Part shown: piece after piece, positions 12,092 to 24,499 of the stretch
Layout: each line of letters starts with the position of its first letter
How positions within the stretch are numbered: the first letter of the stretch is position 1
From: Artemia franciscana
Lineage: Eukaryota > Arthropoda > Branchiopoda > Anostraca > Artemiidae
DNA: 64,000 nucleotides
NCBI RefSeq assembly: GCF_032884065.1
Contig: NC_088873.1
Location: forward strand, 37,869,823-37,933,822
Direction of reading: 5' to 3'
Made by a program: the position numbers and the translations under genes
The notes under the pieces: generated by a model
Told to the model about the DNA's origin: nothing
Seen by the model: only the letters and a program-made list of their open reading frames with translations
Databases searched by the model: none

Positions 12092-12600
12092 ATATATATC
12101 CATTCTTAATCAATCTGATCATTATTTCTTGCTAAATCTTTCATGGAAATTGATTTAGAAAGCCTTTCTAAGTCAGTAGCTGATTGACCAATAGATCCAT
12201 TGATGGACGAGTTCCGAATTAGAAAAAACATCAGTGGAAGTCCCAGCAACAAAGTCTGCACTATGTGCCTTTTATTTTTGACCCTCAGTAATTCGAAAAA
12301 CTTTTCCCACAAAGGCAAAATTTACCAACTTGTAGGAGAGATGACAGCATTTATGATTTATTTATTTTTTTTAGGATGACAGAAGAGAGGCTTCTTTAGG
12401 ATGACTTCTTTTTAGGGTTTTCCAACATAAGTTCTAGAACAGCTAAAGCATTGTTTATATTGATGTTCTAATGCAATTAAATCATCATTATAATAATAGA
12501 GTCCATCAGAGTAATTATATACGCTGTCTGATTCACCTTGTGCTGCTTCGTCTGTAATTTGTTTCCAAGAATGTATTGGTTGGATCTAAGGGCTGTTCAC

Positions 12601-13010
12601 AGTTATAAAACGTCTAAAAGAATCGTTGGAATTTTTATGGCAGGGTGCCAAATTCTCACTTTGAATAATTTTTTATTGGATTTGACCGCATATTAGCAAA
12701 CAATGCTCCCTTCTTGCATACACCTTGCAGTAGCGCAAAATATTAGCCATGCATTATTTATACCATAACAGCTCTGACTATTTCAAACAATTTCAATGTG
12801 GACAATTTAAGAATTCTCCATGAAATTTTTCAATATTTCAATGGTTGTTACTTCCACAAAGCATCTAAAGCAAGGCTTGTCATTCATACTTCTAAATCTA
12901 ATTTTTAATCCTAAAACCTACTTCCTCATCATCGAAAATAATTGGACTGTTTTTCAGTGTCTTATGCATTTCCTCAATAATTTTTTCTTTTTTTTTAGTT
13001 AAACCTTAAA
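12601..13010. repeat. Dispersed repeat, copy 1 (partner near 38502)
   Basis: Shares with 38502-38950, in the same orientation and order: agttataaaacgtc, gaatttttatgg, gtgccaaatt, caccttgca, tatttcaaacaa, and cttccacaa.gcat blocks. The two copies are highly diverged. No frame survives in either that I can name. Confidence 0.55.
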
Positions 13011-13019
13011 ATGGAAATA

Positions 13020-14780
13020 TTTGATGGCCCATTACTTCTCAATATCCTATTTTCATGATAAATGCAAATTGTCTAGATTAAAATTATGTCAAGCATTATC
13101 AACTCAACTCATAAAATTATGAGTCACTAGCCTATAGACCTTAAAGTGCAAATATGAGCTAGTTAAGAATAACAGTGTATTAAACAAGTGAAAAACTAAC
13201 CTAGTGGCACCACATCTGTGCCAGGCCTGGTTCTTTTCAGCTGATCCTCGTAATAAGACTTCTCAAAGTAGATATTACAGTTCTATATTTTTGATAATTC
13301 AAAAATGACGCTCTTTGTTCAATAAAGACACTATTTGTTTCATTGTTTGCATTAATAATATATTATTTTCAGTACTAGTATTATTACAAATGAGCTTAGA
13401 AAGAAGAAAGAAAATTTTCAGTATAATTTTAGCTTTGTTTTCAATTAAAACTCTTTGCCTCCAGTATTTGCTGTCTACTAATTTGGTGTCCAAAAAAGAA
13501 AACTACCTTTGTTGCTTTATGTCATTGCCCATATGTCTGTTATGAAGATCTTTCTATTTTTCTTTCATCTTAATGTATTTCGAAATTTTATATTTTATAT
13601 GGAAGTATTAAAGGGAATTTATATTATTGTTTTGTCACGTCTCCTACATCAACAGGTTTATTGAGCTTTTCAAAGGGTTGCATTTCATCTTTCAATATAA
13701 ATGAAATGTAGTCAGGGGGTGGGGGGCGTAAAATCAATGGAAGAAGATCGCTCTCAGTCAATAAAGAAAAGTTTAGTAATTTTTGTAGCAATATTGTGCA
13801 AATCAGTTGGTAAAAATGAGCAGTAATTCCATAAAATCCATCCCCCCCCCAAAAAAAGACTTTTTTGGCTAGTGATGCCTCCGGTAATCAGTATCTATAC
13901 TAATCTTTGGTACCCTTCATAGTTTTAACAAGAAGAAAGAAGGAAAGCATTCCGACCAAGAAGAAAAAAAAGGAAAGACAGGATAAATTCATAAAATTAG
14001 TAAACAAACGAACGAGATCTACAAAAAAAATCGTAAAAAGTACCATCATGACATTTTTTCGGGGGGAGGGGGGGAATCTAGAGTCCTTCTCGTTTACTTT
14101 TGTGGCTTGGTAGTAGCAGAAAAAAGGTTCTTTATAGCAACCAGATCGAAGTGCCTGAAGAATAATGTAGTAATATACCGTTTGAATTAAGTATTTTGGC
14201 TATCAATCAATTTTCCTTTTTTCGGGCAATTTTTTAGTACTCTTTCTCCCTCTCCCTGAATACGCACCGGAAAGAGAGAGGTCGTGTTTTTGATATCAGC
14301 GTAACTATTCATCAGTAACAAGGAGGGATTCAAAGAGGAATATTGGCAGAAATAAGAGACTTACTAGAACATATCATATACTTATGATAGTCTGGATGCG
14401 AATGGGAAGAAAATGATTTAGGTTTTGAATAAATGGATGCTATAAGGGATTTGTGTCTTCAAATTATCATCTCGTATTCCAGTAAATCTCCCTCCACCAT
14501 TCCCCCCCTCCCAAAAAAAGTTTTAACTGAAGACATTTTCAAAAAATCATCAAGCAAAAATTGAAGGTGTTGTGAAAAAAAAACCTGATTTGCATTTTGA
14601 AATTTATCCGGGTTCAAATGAAAAAGTTTTAAGAATGTTGTTTTGTGAATTTGAATAGAAGTTAACCCAATTTTATGAAAAACTTGAGACCATAAACTAC
14701 TGCGGACTTGAGAAGACTTAACGTCTGAATTTTTTGAGACACTAGAATGTGAAACTATTGATATCTTTTCTTCTTGTTTT
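13020..14780. other. EBP2 intron 2, remaining part
   Basis: No exon or bounded element recognised. It contains two C-run to A-run junctions (near 13842 and 14502). Confidence 0.4.
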
Positions 14781-14783
14781 CAG

Positions 14784-14876
14784 GCTCAAATGAAGTCAAA
14801 GTTGGAGAAAATTCAATTTCGTGATGACTGGATTGAACGATTAGATATCACTGCCGCTCCTATTGAAGAAACTGAG
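14784..14876 (+). CDS. EBNA1BP2: EBP2 homologue, exon 3 (residues 59-89)
   Basis: A 93-base exon in phase 0 after a T-rich tract ending ttttcag; the donor is GAG|gttaga. It encodes AQMKSKLEKIQFRDDWIERL, with the DWIERLD block typical of EBP2 just before the central coiled region. Intron 2 upstream holds the long TA tracts and intron 3 downstream holds a SINE and an hAT-like MITE. Confidence 0.88.
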
Positions 14877-15435
14877 GTTAGATTAGAAAACATTTAATAA
14901 GTAGCCGTGATAGATTTGGCCCTTGATTGACTAATTCATCAATGCAGTGAGCAGTGCTCCCGGAATTCCCCCCCCCCAAAAAAAAAAAATTGCGTTGTTA
15001 AAATCTTCTCTCGAACACTAACATAAACTAAACTTAACAATTTGTATTCTGTGTTAAAATTTGTGTGTAATTGAAGCTTAATTTTATGGAGATTTGGGAG
15101 AACCCATTTTTTTTCAAAAAAGTTCTACGAAACGCCAAAATACGCAGACATAGTGAAAGTGTTGTTTGAGAGTCACCCAATTAAGGGGTGAATACAAGTT
15201 TTAAAATTAAGTGTAAGAGCTTTAATAGATGAACAGGTTTGTTCAACGACTCAACAATACATTTATGCAATAAAAGCATATACAACATCTTACATATGCT
15301 GCCTCGCGTAACCTTACGACCAGAAATGTAGGAACAAATTTAAGAAATTCAATGAAATTTTAGGCTTAATGTACGACAGATATTTTTTTTTTTTTTTTTT
15401 TTGCAAAACCATGCTTATTTTCCTGAATGACATTT

Positions 15436-15639
15436 GGATAACGGATTTTAAATAACCACCAAGGTGATTCTAATATAAATTTGTTGTTGGCGTCTGTGCT
15501 TTCCAATCTAACAGAAAATTGTTGCTGGATAACGGATGGATAACGGATTTTAAATAACCACCAAGGTGATTCTAATATAAATTTGTTGTTGGCGTCTGTG
15601 CTTTCCAATCTAGCAGAAAATTGTTGCTCGTAGTTGTTA
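15436..15639. repeat. Tandem duplication, 102 bp x 2
   Basis: Two nearly identical units beginning ggataacggattttaaat lie head to tail. They produce an internally repeated spurious frame on the minus strand. The near-identity means the duplication is recent. Confidence 0.85.
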
Positions 15640-15764
15640 TTAAGATTCTTAAGAAGTTCGAAACGTAATTGGAGAAGGTTGTTGTTTATTTTAAAAACGA
15701 AACCCATGAAATTTGAAGAATAAAAATATTACGCGTAAGTTTTATTCATTTGTAATAAACCTTC

Positions 15765-15907
15765 CTATTTATTTATTTAAGAATTAACGACGCTTCTTGA
15801 CTACTAAGGTCCCTGCGTCGGCCCTGCAGTGCATTCCTGCAGCGTGATTCGATCTCTGGGTCCCGTATTATCAAGCTAAGGTCAAATCCACTGCGCCACT
15901 ACAGGAC
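15765..15907 (-). mobile_element. Short tRNA-derived SINE, family 2, with 12-bp TSD
   Basis: The body is flanked by taataaaccttc at 15753-15764 and 15908-15919. On the minus strand the head reads gtagtggcgcagtgg (A-box-like) and later gatcgaatcacg (B-box-like), as expected for a Pol III-driven tRNA-derived SINE. The tail is A/T-rich. A second copy lies in a DLD intron at 55256-55360. Confidence 0.8.
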
Positions 15908-15973
15908 TAATAAACCTTCTTCTCCTTTTAAGGCCTCGTTTTAAATCTCTCGCCAAATTGACACGTTCCCGAG

Positions 15974-16259
15974 CAGTGGCGGAGTTTCATCAAAATCCTA
16001 GGGTGGGCAAAGTTGGAGCCAATTTTCTCAAATCAAGTAAAACTGACAATGAAAAATGATCCATATATTACCGTAAAAGAAAAACTGACTTGTTTATCGG
16101 GATACTTGATTTATGCAGGCTTATCATAGTTTTGACAAGATTTTTTTCAAGGAACTAAATTTCAGCTGGTGGGGACAAACTGAATTCGGGAGGGAGTAAA
16201 CTTGAGTCTGGAGAGGGCAGTTGCCTCCCCCTCATGCCCTGTAGCAAATTACGCCTCTG
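15974..16259. mobile_element. hAT-like MITE, 286 bp, with 8-bp TSD
   Basis: The ends are cagtggcggagttt and aaattacgcctctg (inverted: cagaggcgtaattt), giving 11 of 14 matching terminal bases. Direct flanks ttcccgag (15966-15973) and ttccagag (16260-16267) match at 7 of 8 positions. An 8-bp target duplication with CAG..GGCG termini is the hAT pattern. No transposase is present, so it is non-autonomous. Confidence 0.75.
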
Positions 16260-17029
16260 TTCCAGAGAAGTGTTACTTGCTAATTGTTGCTGAATAAAAG
16301 TTTGTTTCCCCGAACTAACAGAAAATTGTGACTTGTGGCTCTAAGATTAACAATACGAATTCATGTTGGATTTTGAGCACAGAAGTAATGAAATTCGAAG
16401 AATAAAAATATAATTACCCAGTTTTATCCGATTAAGAAATAACTACGGCTTTTGAATTCTATAGTTTTTTGTGTATATTTCGTTTTCCTTTGAAGGTCGC
16501 GTTTTGAAATTTCCCGCGCACATAATAAGTTCCTTAGAGCTGTTTTTGCAAATTCTTGTTATTAACAATATTGTTTCCAGGAGCAAGCAGAAAATTATAA
16601 CAAATGTCACGGCGACTTTTCTGGGGAAAAATCTTTCCCTTGAATTATTGGAAAGCAATGGGACCAAAATAATTTGAATAGTTTATTTTATGATGTAGTA
16701 TCGAAAATGTGCTTTAAAGCATCAATTTTCTTACTATGATTTCCCTTATTTATTTCCTTATTTTTAGTAAGGTTTGTGTTTTCTCTCTCAGAACTTCCAC
16801 AATTGCAGAAGTTGAATCGAAAATATAAACAGGTGAAATTAATTAATTAAATTTGATAACGCTTTCGTCCGTAAAAATTCAAACATTAGCAATCTGTTGA
16901 TTTCGGGAGCAGGCGCCCCCCCCCCTCCCAGAAAATCTCGCACCTCAAAAGGTCAATCAGATTTCCCAAGGGGCTACAAATGAACCAGATATCAAAAACA
17001 GTTGACAGGGGCTGGTTGGTCTTCAGTCA

Positions 17030-17660
17030 CTTTCGACTTATAAAAAAGGACTATAGCTATAAATATCTGATCAAATCAGCATTCTTTGAAGTTTCTACGA
17101 CCACAAGGGAGAGGTTGGAGATAAGGAAGGGGCGGCCCCCCTCCTATACGGGAGAGATTCTTCTAATTTTGGGATTTAGTGTTACTTTTTGCTTTCATAA
17201 TAACAGCGTAAACCAGAAATATTCCCGGAAATTAAGCAACTTGCATAACTTACATCCCCTGTACTCGGGGCTGCTTGATGGGGGGCTGTCAACCCGGAGG
17301 TACTCGAACTTTCGATTACCAATTGAATGAGCCCCCTCCAAAGTGTATACGTCCACCCTTTTCATAAAAACCTTATATCTTAACAATAGGTAACTTGCAT
17401 AGCTCAAAGGCCTTGCCCAGGGGCTGTCAATCCCAGAGGCAGGGTTATTTGACCTTTGGACCATTTGAAGAAAATGACTCTTTAAAAAGTCTGATCAGAT
17501 GCATTTAGAGGAAAAATAGTGCAGATGGTGACTTGTTGCCCTTCAATAATTTTTGACTCTTAAAAAGGGCCCTAGAGCTTATGATATACAATCAGATGAT
17601 TCCCCTCAGAAGTTTATACAACCATCCCTTCGATATGAAGTGCCTCTGGGAAAAAAAAGA
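17030..17660 (+). repeat. Dispersed repeat, two adjacent diverged units (family of 7350-7660)
   Basis: Units about 17030-17345 and 17350-17650 each contain a tttttgacttata/tttttgactctta start, an actatagct/ctagagctt stretch, a ctgatca stretch, a lysine-free GC-rich middle and a ccaattgaatga-like end. Frames within are not conserved between copies. Confidence 0.5.
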
Positions 17661-17924
17661 ATAATAATACGTTGAATGGCTTTTTACCATAGGCAACGCT
17701 GTAGAATTGCCTCTGACTGAAACAGGGTAATAGAAATTTTAATTTCCTTTTAAATGAACCCCAGAAAGTATCTAAGGGGAATTTTCCGCGGTGGGGCGGG
17801 GGGAGGAGAACGCCTAGACCTGTTCAAAGGAAACTAAATGTTCTTAAACTGTTTTATATCATAGATTTTTAGCTTAGTTTTTGCTGATCCTTATATTTTT
17901 GTTTCAAAATTTGACCTCAGTAAC

Positions 17925-19045
17925 TATCAATAACCATAATTGCATAGTAGTTTTTTTCTTCAAAAACTGATTTCCCGATTTTTAGAATATGTATGACCTC
18001 TGCTATTATCAAATTACAGATGTATTTTTATTTATTTTTTGTTTTGAAAACTGATTTCCCGATTTTTAGAATATAAATATATATGACCTCTGCTACTATC
18101 AATGACTATAATTGCATATGTAGTTTCTTTAATATAAGAACTGATTTCCCGATCTTTAGAATATATATAACCTCTGCTACTATCAATAATTATAACTGTA
18201 TATGTAGTTTTTTTTTTACTTTAAAAGCTGATTTCTCTATTTTTAGAATATATATGACCTCTGCTACTATCAATGCCTATAATTGCATATGTAGTTTTTT
18301 TAATTTCAAAACTGATTTCCTGATTTTTAGAATATATATTACCTCTGCTACTATCAATGACTATAATTGCATATGTAGTTTCTTTAATATAAAAACTGAT
18401 TTCCCGATTTTTAGAATATATATAACCTCTGCTACTATCAATAACTATCGTTGCTTATGTAGTTTTTTTTCTTTTTTTTACTTTAAAAGCTGATTTCCTG
18501 ATTTTTAGAATATATATGACATCTGCTACTATCAATGACTATAATTGTATATGTAGTTTTTTTTTTTACTTTAAAAACTGATTTTCCAATTTTTAGAATA
18601 TATATAACCTCTGCTACTATCAATGACTATAATTGCATATGTAGTTTCTTTAATATAAAAACTGATTTCCCGATTTTTAGAATATATATAACCTCTGCTA
18701 CTATCAATAACTATCGTTGCTTATGTAGTTTTTTTTTTTTTACTTTAAAAGCTGATTTCCCGATTTTTAGAATATATATGACCTCCGCTACTATCAATAA
18801 CTATCGTTGCTTATGTAGTTTTTTTTTTTTTACTTTAAAAGCTGATTTCCCGATTTTTAGAATATATATGACATCTGCTACTATCAATGACTATAATTGT
18901 AGATGTAGTTTTTTTTTACTTTAAAAACTGATTTTCCAATTTTTAGAATATATATAACCTCTGCTACCATCAATGACTATAATTGCATATGTAGTTTTTG
19001 TTTAATTTAAAAACTTATTTCCCGATTTTTAGAATATATATATAA
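17925..19045 (+). repeat. Minisatellite, ~85 bp unit, about 12 copies
   Basis: Each unit carries gacctctgctactatcaat, a gcatatgtagtttttt stretch and an aactgatttcccgatttttagaatat end. Variation is concentrated in the T-run length. Because many units are a multiple of three bases, the array throws up long repetitive frames (18083-18493 and 18535-18924) that I do not regard as genes. It lies in EBP2 intron 3. Confidence 0.92.
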
Positions 19046-19418
19046 CATGTTTTAGGACTTCTTTTTCATTAATATTTTCTTTGTTTTTTGTTTAGGTTTT
19101 TTTTTTATAAGATGAGCCATGATAAAGGTTTTTTTCAAATCTTGAGAGCTATTTAATTTCGGTTGTTATTAAATGCAAAGAATGTGGAGTCTTGCGAATT
19201 ATTCATTTAATAACATTTATTTCATATGATTAATTCAGGAAAACCGGTTTTCGATTGAATTTTTAGGCAAACAGTTCAATTTTACCCACTGAGTTTGATA
19301 TTCCAGTAATAGTAAAATTTTGCTAAATTTGTTAAAGTTATCATAGAATTGGTAAAATGGCATTATGATCTAATATTCTTAATAGTTACATTTTCATCTT
19401 CTAATTATTTATTTTTAG

Positions 19419-19598
19419 TTTTCACAAAAAGGAGTAGATTTGAAAACAGACGATATACAACGAGAAATGTTGTTTTATAAACAAGCCCAGACCGCTGTTG
19501 TAGTCGGTTTACGACGTTTACATACACTTGGCATACCAACAAAACGACCTGAGGATTATTTTGCGCAAATGGCAAAGTCGGATGACCAAATGTTGAAA
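19419..19598 (+). CDS. EBNA1BP2: EBP2 homologue, exon 4 (residues 90-149)
   Basis: A 180-base exon in phase 0 after ttatttttag; the donor is AAA|gtgagt. It encodes the start of the conserved core: DIQREMLFYKQAQTAV, LRRLHTLGIPTKRPEDYFA and a QMAKSDDQM end. The FY.QAQ..V and L..L.IPT.RP.DYFAEM-like blocks are the most recognisable EBP2 signatures. An upstream frame would extend through the intron, but the FSQKG start follows the acceptor directly. The minisatellite beginning at 19640 lies only ~40 bases past the donor. Confidence 0.93.
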
Positions 19599-19639
19599 GT
19601 GAGTCTCAATTTACTGAATGTCTTTGTATTGTTTACATT

Positions 19640-20300
19640 CAGTTGGTACTAATATTTTATCATGGGTTCAAATAGCTCCATTTTTGTGCAAACGTTTCAC
19701 GTTTTTTACTAGATTTCATTCCTTTTTGTTGCAACGTTTTCATATTCTTTACTTCCAGTTGGTACGACTATGTTATGCTGGGTTCAAATAGCTGCACTTT
19801 TGTGCAAACGTTTTACGTTTTTTACTAGATTTCTTTCCTTTTTGTTGCAACGTTTTCATATTCTTTACTTCCAGTTGGTACGACTATGTTATGCTGGGTT
19901 CAAATAGCTGCACTTTTGTGCAAACGTTTTACGTTTTTTACTAGATTTCTTTCCTTTTTGTTGCAACGTTTTCATATTCTTTACTTCCAGTTGGTACAAC
20001 TGTAGGTTCAAGAAGCTGCATTTTCGTGTAGAAGCTGGTGCTTTTACGTTTGAGCCAGATTTCATTAGTTTTTTTGTACCTTTGCAACTTTTTTCGTGTC
20101 ACCTATATCCAGTAATTCTATTCGTTTATCCTGGGTTCAAATTGTCTTATTTTTGCGGAATAACGGTCGCTTGTACGTTTCTTGCTAGAATGCATTCTTT
20201 TTTTGTTGCAACCTTTTCTAATGTTTTTGTATAGTGAGAACACAATCTTTTAATTGGCAAAACTGTTCTACTTTGGACTCAAATAGCTTAATTTTCATGT
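19640..20300 (+). repeat. Minisatellite, 116-bp unit, about 5-6 copies
   Basis: Units start at 19641, 19757, 19873 and 19989, each with agttggta, gggttcaaatagct, gtgcaaacgtttta and gttgcaacgttttcatattc segments. The two central units are almost identical, while the outer ones (19641 and those after 20110) decay with distance from the centre, as expected for unequal exchange. Confidence 0.9.
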
Positions 20301-21550
20301 AAACACGACGGTTACGTTTTGTGATAGATTTGATTTTTTTTTAATGCACCGTTTCAGCGTCTCTGTGTAAGTGTATGTACACGTATATACGTAAATTCAT
20401 CCGTCTGTCCAGTGATTTGTAGCTAAAACATTTAAGCTAGAAACTTAAAATTTTTTCAAAGAATCCAAGAATAGTGAGACCCAAATCTGTGCATATAAAC
20501 AATATTTTTGAACTGAAAATGTGACATCATGAAAAAATGGTGTTGTGCATAATTTGTATCGCATCAATTTTGAAAATAACTACTATAATGAAACCAGTCT
20601 GAGTGAATTGAGGTCCACCTTTGGGAGTCAAATGCCCCTACACCAACCAGAGAGAAGCTAAGACCATCTGCAAGGACTGAGGAAGTGCGAGTGGAGAGAG
20701 GGTAGGCAAAGAACTGGCAAAATTGACGATCAGTCAGATTTACAGGGAACAAAAATAAGAGAAATATAAGAGCCTATGAGTCCTTGTGCATTTCCAACAG
20801 TGTATCGTATTTTTTTTTTTTTTACTTTTTTTTCAAAAGTAGATGATAGGGGTAATATTGAGGTGTCACAGTGTTGAACTAAACTGGCGAAAGTTGCCTT
20901 TGTTGAGTTTTTGTTTTTGTGTGATAAGCAGCTTCTGTGTTTAGTTTACTTGAATCACCTCTGTGAAAAATTGTATCAGTGAAAGGTTGTCAGTTGAAAA
21001 AATAAGTAAGCATTTTCATTTACTTTAACAAACAAACAGTTTTTTCAAACAAAGCAGTCAAATTCTGTGAAATTTATAGTAAACGAAAATTATTAAATTT
21101 TAAATAGAATAAAAAAATTATTAAATAAATATTTCATTATTAAATAAAATAAAAAACATAAATGATGTCAAAAACAATTTAAAATTATAAAGAATAAATT
21201 ATAACAAAAATATATAAGATGTTCAACATAAGTTGTAAGATAAATTATAAATACATATATATTAAGATTTTGGGCATTATTGCTGATATGGCATTGAGCC
21301 AAATTCATCAAGTGTAACTATAATCCTATGTTTTGAGCCTACGTTTTAAAAGCTGTAGCAAATATTTATAATTAAAATATGAAATAGCAACGTGTTCACA
21401 GCTGTCTACCAATGATGAATACCATATAACCATTTAAAGTAATAAAACACAACCTGTGAGACAATTTCACAACTATCAACCAACTCAATTTCCCATTTAA
21501 AGTTAAGACCATGCTGTATCTTAAAATCATTTCCCGATTATCAGCCTTCC
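20300..21550. other. EBP2 intron 4, part with nothing recognised
   Basis: AT-rich sequence. I see no exon or element boundaries. Confidence 0.4.
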
Positions 21551-21551
21551 T

Positions 21552-21630
21552 GTCTTGTCGGCTGAAAGTCTCAAAGACAAAGGGCCCACTAAAAAAATTT
21601 TCCAGGGGACTAGCCATCATCGAGACGTGT
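21552..21630 (+). repeat. Short dispersed repeat (partner at 40472-40550)
   Basis: About 75 bp containing tctcaaagacaaagg.ccc, a.ttttcca-like and gactag..atcatc blocks recur near 40472-40550 in the same orientation. Function unknown. Confidence 0.5.
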
Positions 21631-21739
21631 TGAGATTCTGTAGTTTGGCTATGAACTTCGGCAAATTTTCCAAGCAGGTAGCGCAACAGGAGCTGGCAAA
21701 TTGCACAAATGATGATTCCTTTGGCTGATTTTTAACGTT

Positions 21740-22560
21740 TTCCGAGCAGAATGCACTGCTTTGTGTTTTAGAATATTCAATATGTAATTGCTACAAATAT
21801 TGCATATTCAAATTTATTTTCTCCAATGGAAAAATATGGTTTAATTAAATCTGAATTTCTTATTCTGAAGCTTGTGGGAAAAATAGTAAGATTTGGGCCT
21901 GGCAGTTTTTCTTGGGGAAATTATATTTCATCAAGATATTAAATTCTTCAAATGTTTTTAGGGGGAGGGGCACGGTTTCTCTCGGTATGGTTTTGAGTGC
22001 ACTTCTTTGTGTTTGGAGATGTATCTAAAAGGTTAGTTTTGACAAATATTGCAAATTCAATTTTAGTTTATTTTTGGTAACACTTCTTTATATATTAATA
22101 TATATATTTTTTTTTAATGGACACCTTTAGATCCAATCGTCTTATTATGAAACGAGTGAAACAACAAGATTTTTTCCTGCAGTTTTTTAAGAGAAACAAT
22201 TCTATAAAAGTTTAAAATTCGTTATTTTTCAGGGAATGGGGCTCGGTTTTACTCCCTGTGTATGATCCTGAACGCGTTGCCTAGTGTTTTAGAATGTCAA
22301 ATATATCGATTTGCGCAAATATTGCATATCCGATTTGTTATTATCACCAATTGCAAAAATATAAAAGCTTTAAACTGTAGCTTTCTTATTTTGAATCTTC
22401 GGGAAAAAATAATGAGATTTTGGCATGCAGTTTTTCTTCAGTAAATTACTTTTCATAAGAATATAAAATTCTTCCTATTTTTAGAGGGGGAAGGACTCAG
22501 TTTGGCTCCCTGAATAATTTTAGAATATATGATATATCAATTTTAACAAATTTCGCAAAT
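21740..22560 (+). repeat. Degenerate tandem repeat, ~260 bp unit, 3 copies
   Basis: Units begin near 21740, 21995 and 22255. Each runs through a tgtgttttagaat-like stretch, caaatattgca, a gcagtttttctt stretch and an aggggga..gg.ctcggtt end. The array stops just short of the exon 5 acceptor. Confidence 0.65.
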
Positions 22561-22583
22561 CTAACGTTTTATTTTCTCCATAG

Positions 22584-22867
22584 GTAAAACGTTATGCCCT
22601 TGAAAAGCAATTAGGTCAAGAAAGGTCCCAGAAAATTGCCAAACTAAGAGATCTTCGAAAATATGGCAAGAAGGTTCAAGTTCAAGTAGGATTGGAGAGA
22701 AGCAAAAAGAAGAGGGAGATGATGAATAAGCTAAAAGAGTTTAAAGAGGGAAAATTGAAGAACTTGGACTTTTTGGACGAAGATGATAGGCCAAAACGTG
22801 GCGAGATGTTGGATAAAACCAAAGAAGAAGTGAAAAAGAGAAATGCCAAAAAGAATCAGTTCCGAGG
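22584..22867 (+). CDS. EBNA1BP2: EBP2 homologue, exon 5 (residues 150-243 and part of 244)
   Basis: The largest exon, 284 bases, from ccatag to GG|gtaaac, ending after two bases of a glycine codon. It encodes the highly charged centre of EBP2: VKRYALEKQLGQERSQKIAK, then LRKYGKKVQVQV, a lysine/glutamate helix (KKKREMMNKLKEFKEGK), LDFLDEDD and a KR..AKKNQFR end. The RKYGK.VQ motif and the following basic coiled-coil-like stretch are the family hallmark, used in contacts with other nucleolar assembly factors. No interruption is seen. Confidence 0.95.
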
Positions 22868-23244
22868 GTAAACCTATTATTTTTCTCTAACTAAATTTTT
22901 CCTTAGAGCTTATTGCGTTTGTGGTAATTTAAAAGGTCACATGTCACATTTTCTGCAAGAGTTAGATTTATTGCCCGCCTACTTAACCTTAATATGCTTT
23001 ATCGATTGGTTAATCCCTGTAACCTGTTTGATTCTGTAGATCTTTACATTTTTTTTTCTAGTGCATTATATGCTCTCTTTGTACTTCCAGAAATAGTTTC
23101 TGTTTATAGTTTTGTTTTTGTCACATCTTGGATGGAGAGCCCTTCCTAGGGTTGGTGGTGCCCAGGGCCAAATTGGTTACAGCGTCCTCCTCCCGACTCA
23201 AATATAAGCAGAAAAAAGCCAAATCAAAGTGAAAATTTTCATTT

Positions 23245-23410
23245 AAGCGGGCAACCCTTTAGCTGCCTAGCTGCCCTCCCCCCGCCATGGTATCCCTAGC
23301 AATTGCCCCCCACCCCCTCTGAAGAGCTCTGCTTGGATGCAAATAAAATATTTTAAGCAAAATAAAATAAAGAGCCCAAGTGCCCTACATCTCTTTTTTC
23401 TGGTTGCTAA
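23245..23410 (+). repeat. Dispersed repeat pair, copy 1
   Basis: Shares with 24335-24490 the blocks gggcaaccctttagctgcc, ccatgg.a, ttggatgcaaat.aaatatt and aaataaagagccca.. in the same order. Both lie in EBP2 intron 5. Confidence 0.7.
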
Positions 23411-24334
23411 AATAGTAGCAAACGGGGGCTTTTACACTAAAAATTTGTTTGTGCTGCATTTTAGAGACGTCAAAAAACCTCCTTTTCTTGAACAACTGAT
23501 ATATAATACTTGAAAAACTCGAGACGCATTTTAAAGTTTTTGCTCTCCAAAAATGTGTGTCTTGCTTGATAACACCTGTTAAATTGTTGCAGTTAGTTCA
23601 AAAAAGTTTGATAGTAATAATAATTTATAATCTACTAACGCAATAATGTAAATAGTGGAGTACAAGAGAGGTAGGGAGAGAGAGAGAGAAGGGGAGAGAA
23701 AAAAAGAATTGACGAAAAGCACAGATTCAAAATCATGGAAAGGTGGCAATTGATTTAAGTTAATATCTGACAGCCTTCTGGTCGCCACGGCAACTTTCCG
23801 AAAGTATAATTTTCTACAAGTTTATTTAATGTTCTCCTATTGCAGTTCCGAGGCCGAAGAAAAAGCAGAAATTTACAGAAATACTGAATGCGGAAACACC
23901 GTATTACGAATATACTGAAATACGGAAAATACCGAATACGAATAAAAGAAAAATCTTATTTTTTCAAAAGCGGGTAAAAACAAGAAAGATATAAAATAGA
24001 ATGATTACAAAAATCTGAGACTAGTCTGCACAGAACTTTACGGTGCAGTAACTCCCTCTACTGCCAACAATCTTTTGAGTAACCAGCCCTAATGTTCAAC
24101 CTAGAGTCAGAAACCAGCCGTGAACGGAAAGAACTTAAATTAGTAGTAATGCTGGATATCTGAAGCAACACTGAACGAATTTCCTTTCATTGATAATACC
24201 CAAATATAAAACGTAGCATTTATTCGTATTGTGCTCTTCACTTTCTTTTCTAAAAGAGCCCTTGAGAAAAGACCCTCTTCCCGTGTCCTAAATTGACCTG
24301 TAGGTTGTTTCTGACAAGACTGGCTTGAATTTGA

Positions 24335-24490
24335 TTTAAACAGGCAACCCTCTAGCTGCCCCCCCTAGCCATGGAACTCGGGGCAGTTGCCCCCCCCCCT
24401 GAACGACTCTTCTTGGATGCAAATGAAATATTTTAAGCAAAATATAAAATAAAGAGCCCAGACGCTCTGCATCTCTTTTTTCGGGAAGTA
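24335..24490 (+). repeat. Dispersed repeat pair, copy 2
   Basis: About 80 percent similar by eye to 23245-23410, ending at catctctttttt. The two copies lie 1.1 kb apart in the same intron, so this could be an old local duplication or two insertions. Confidence 0.7.
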
Positions 24491-24499
24491 AATTTCTGT

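Noticed and set aside
12106-12318. A 70-codon minus-strand frame next to the TA tract
   Set aside because: Inside an EBP2 intron, no conserved motif, no supporting context.
18083-18924. Two long frames with a repeated TSATIN.YNCICSFF peptide
   Set aside because: They are the minisatellite read in a frame that its unit length keeps open. They sit inside an EBP2 intron and resemble no protein.
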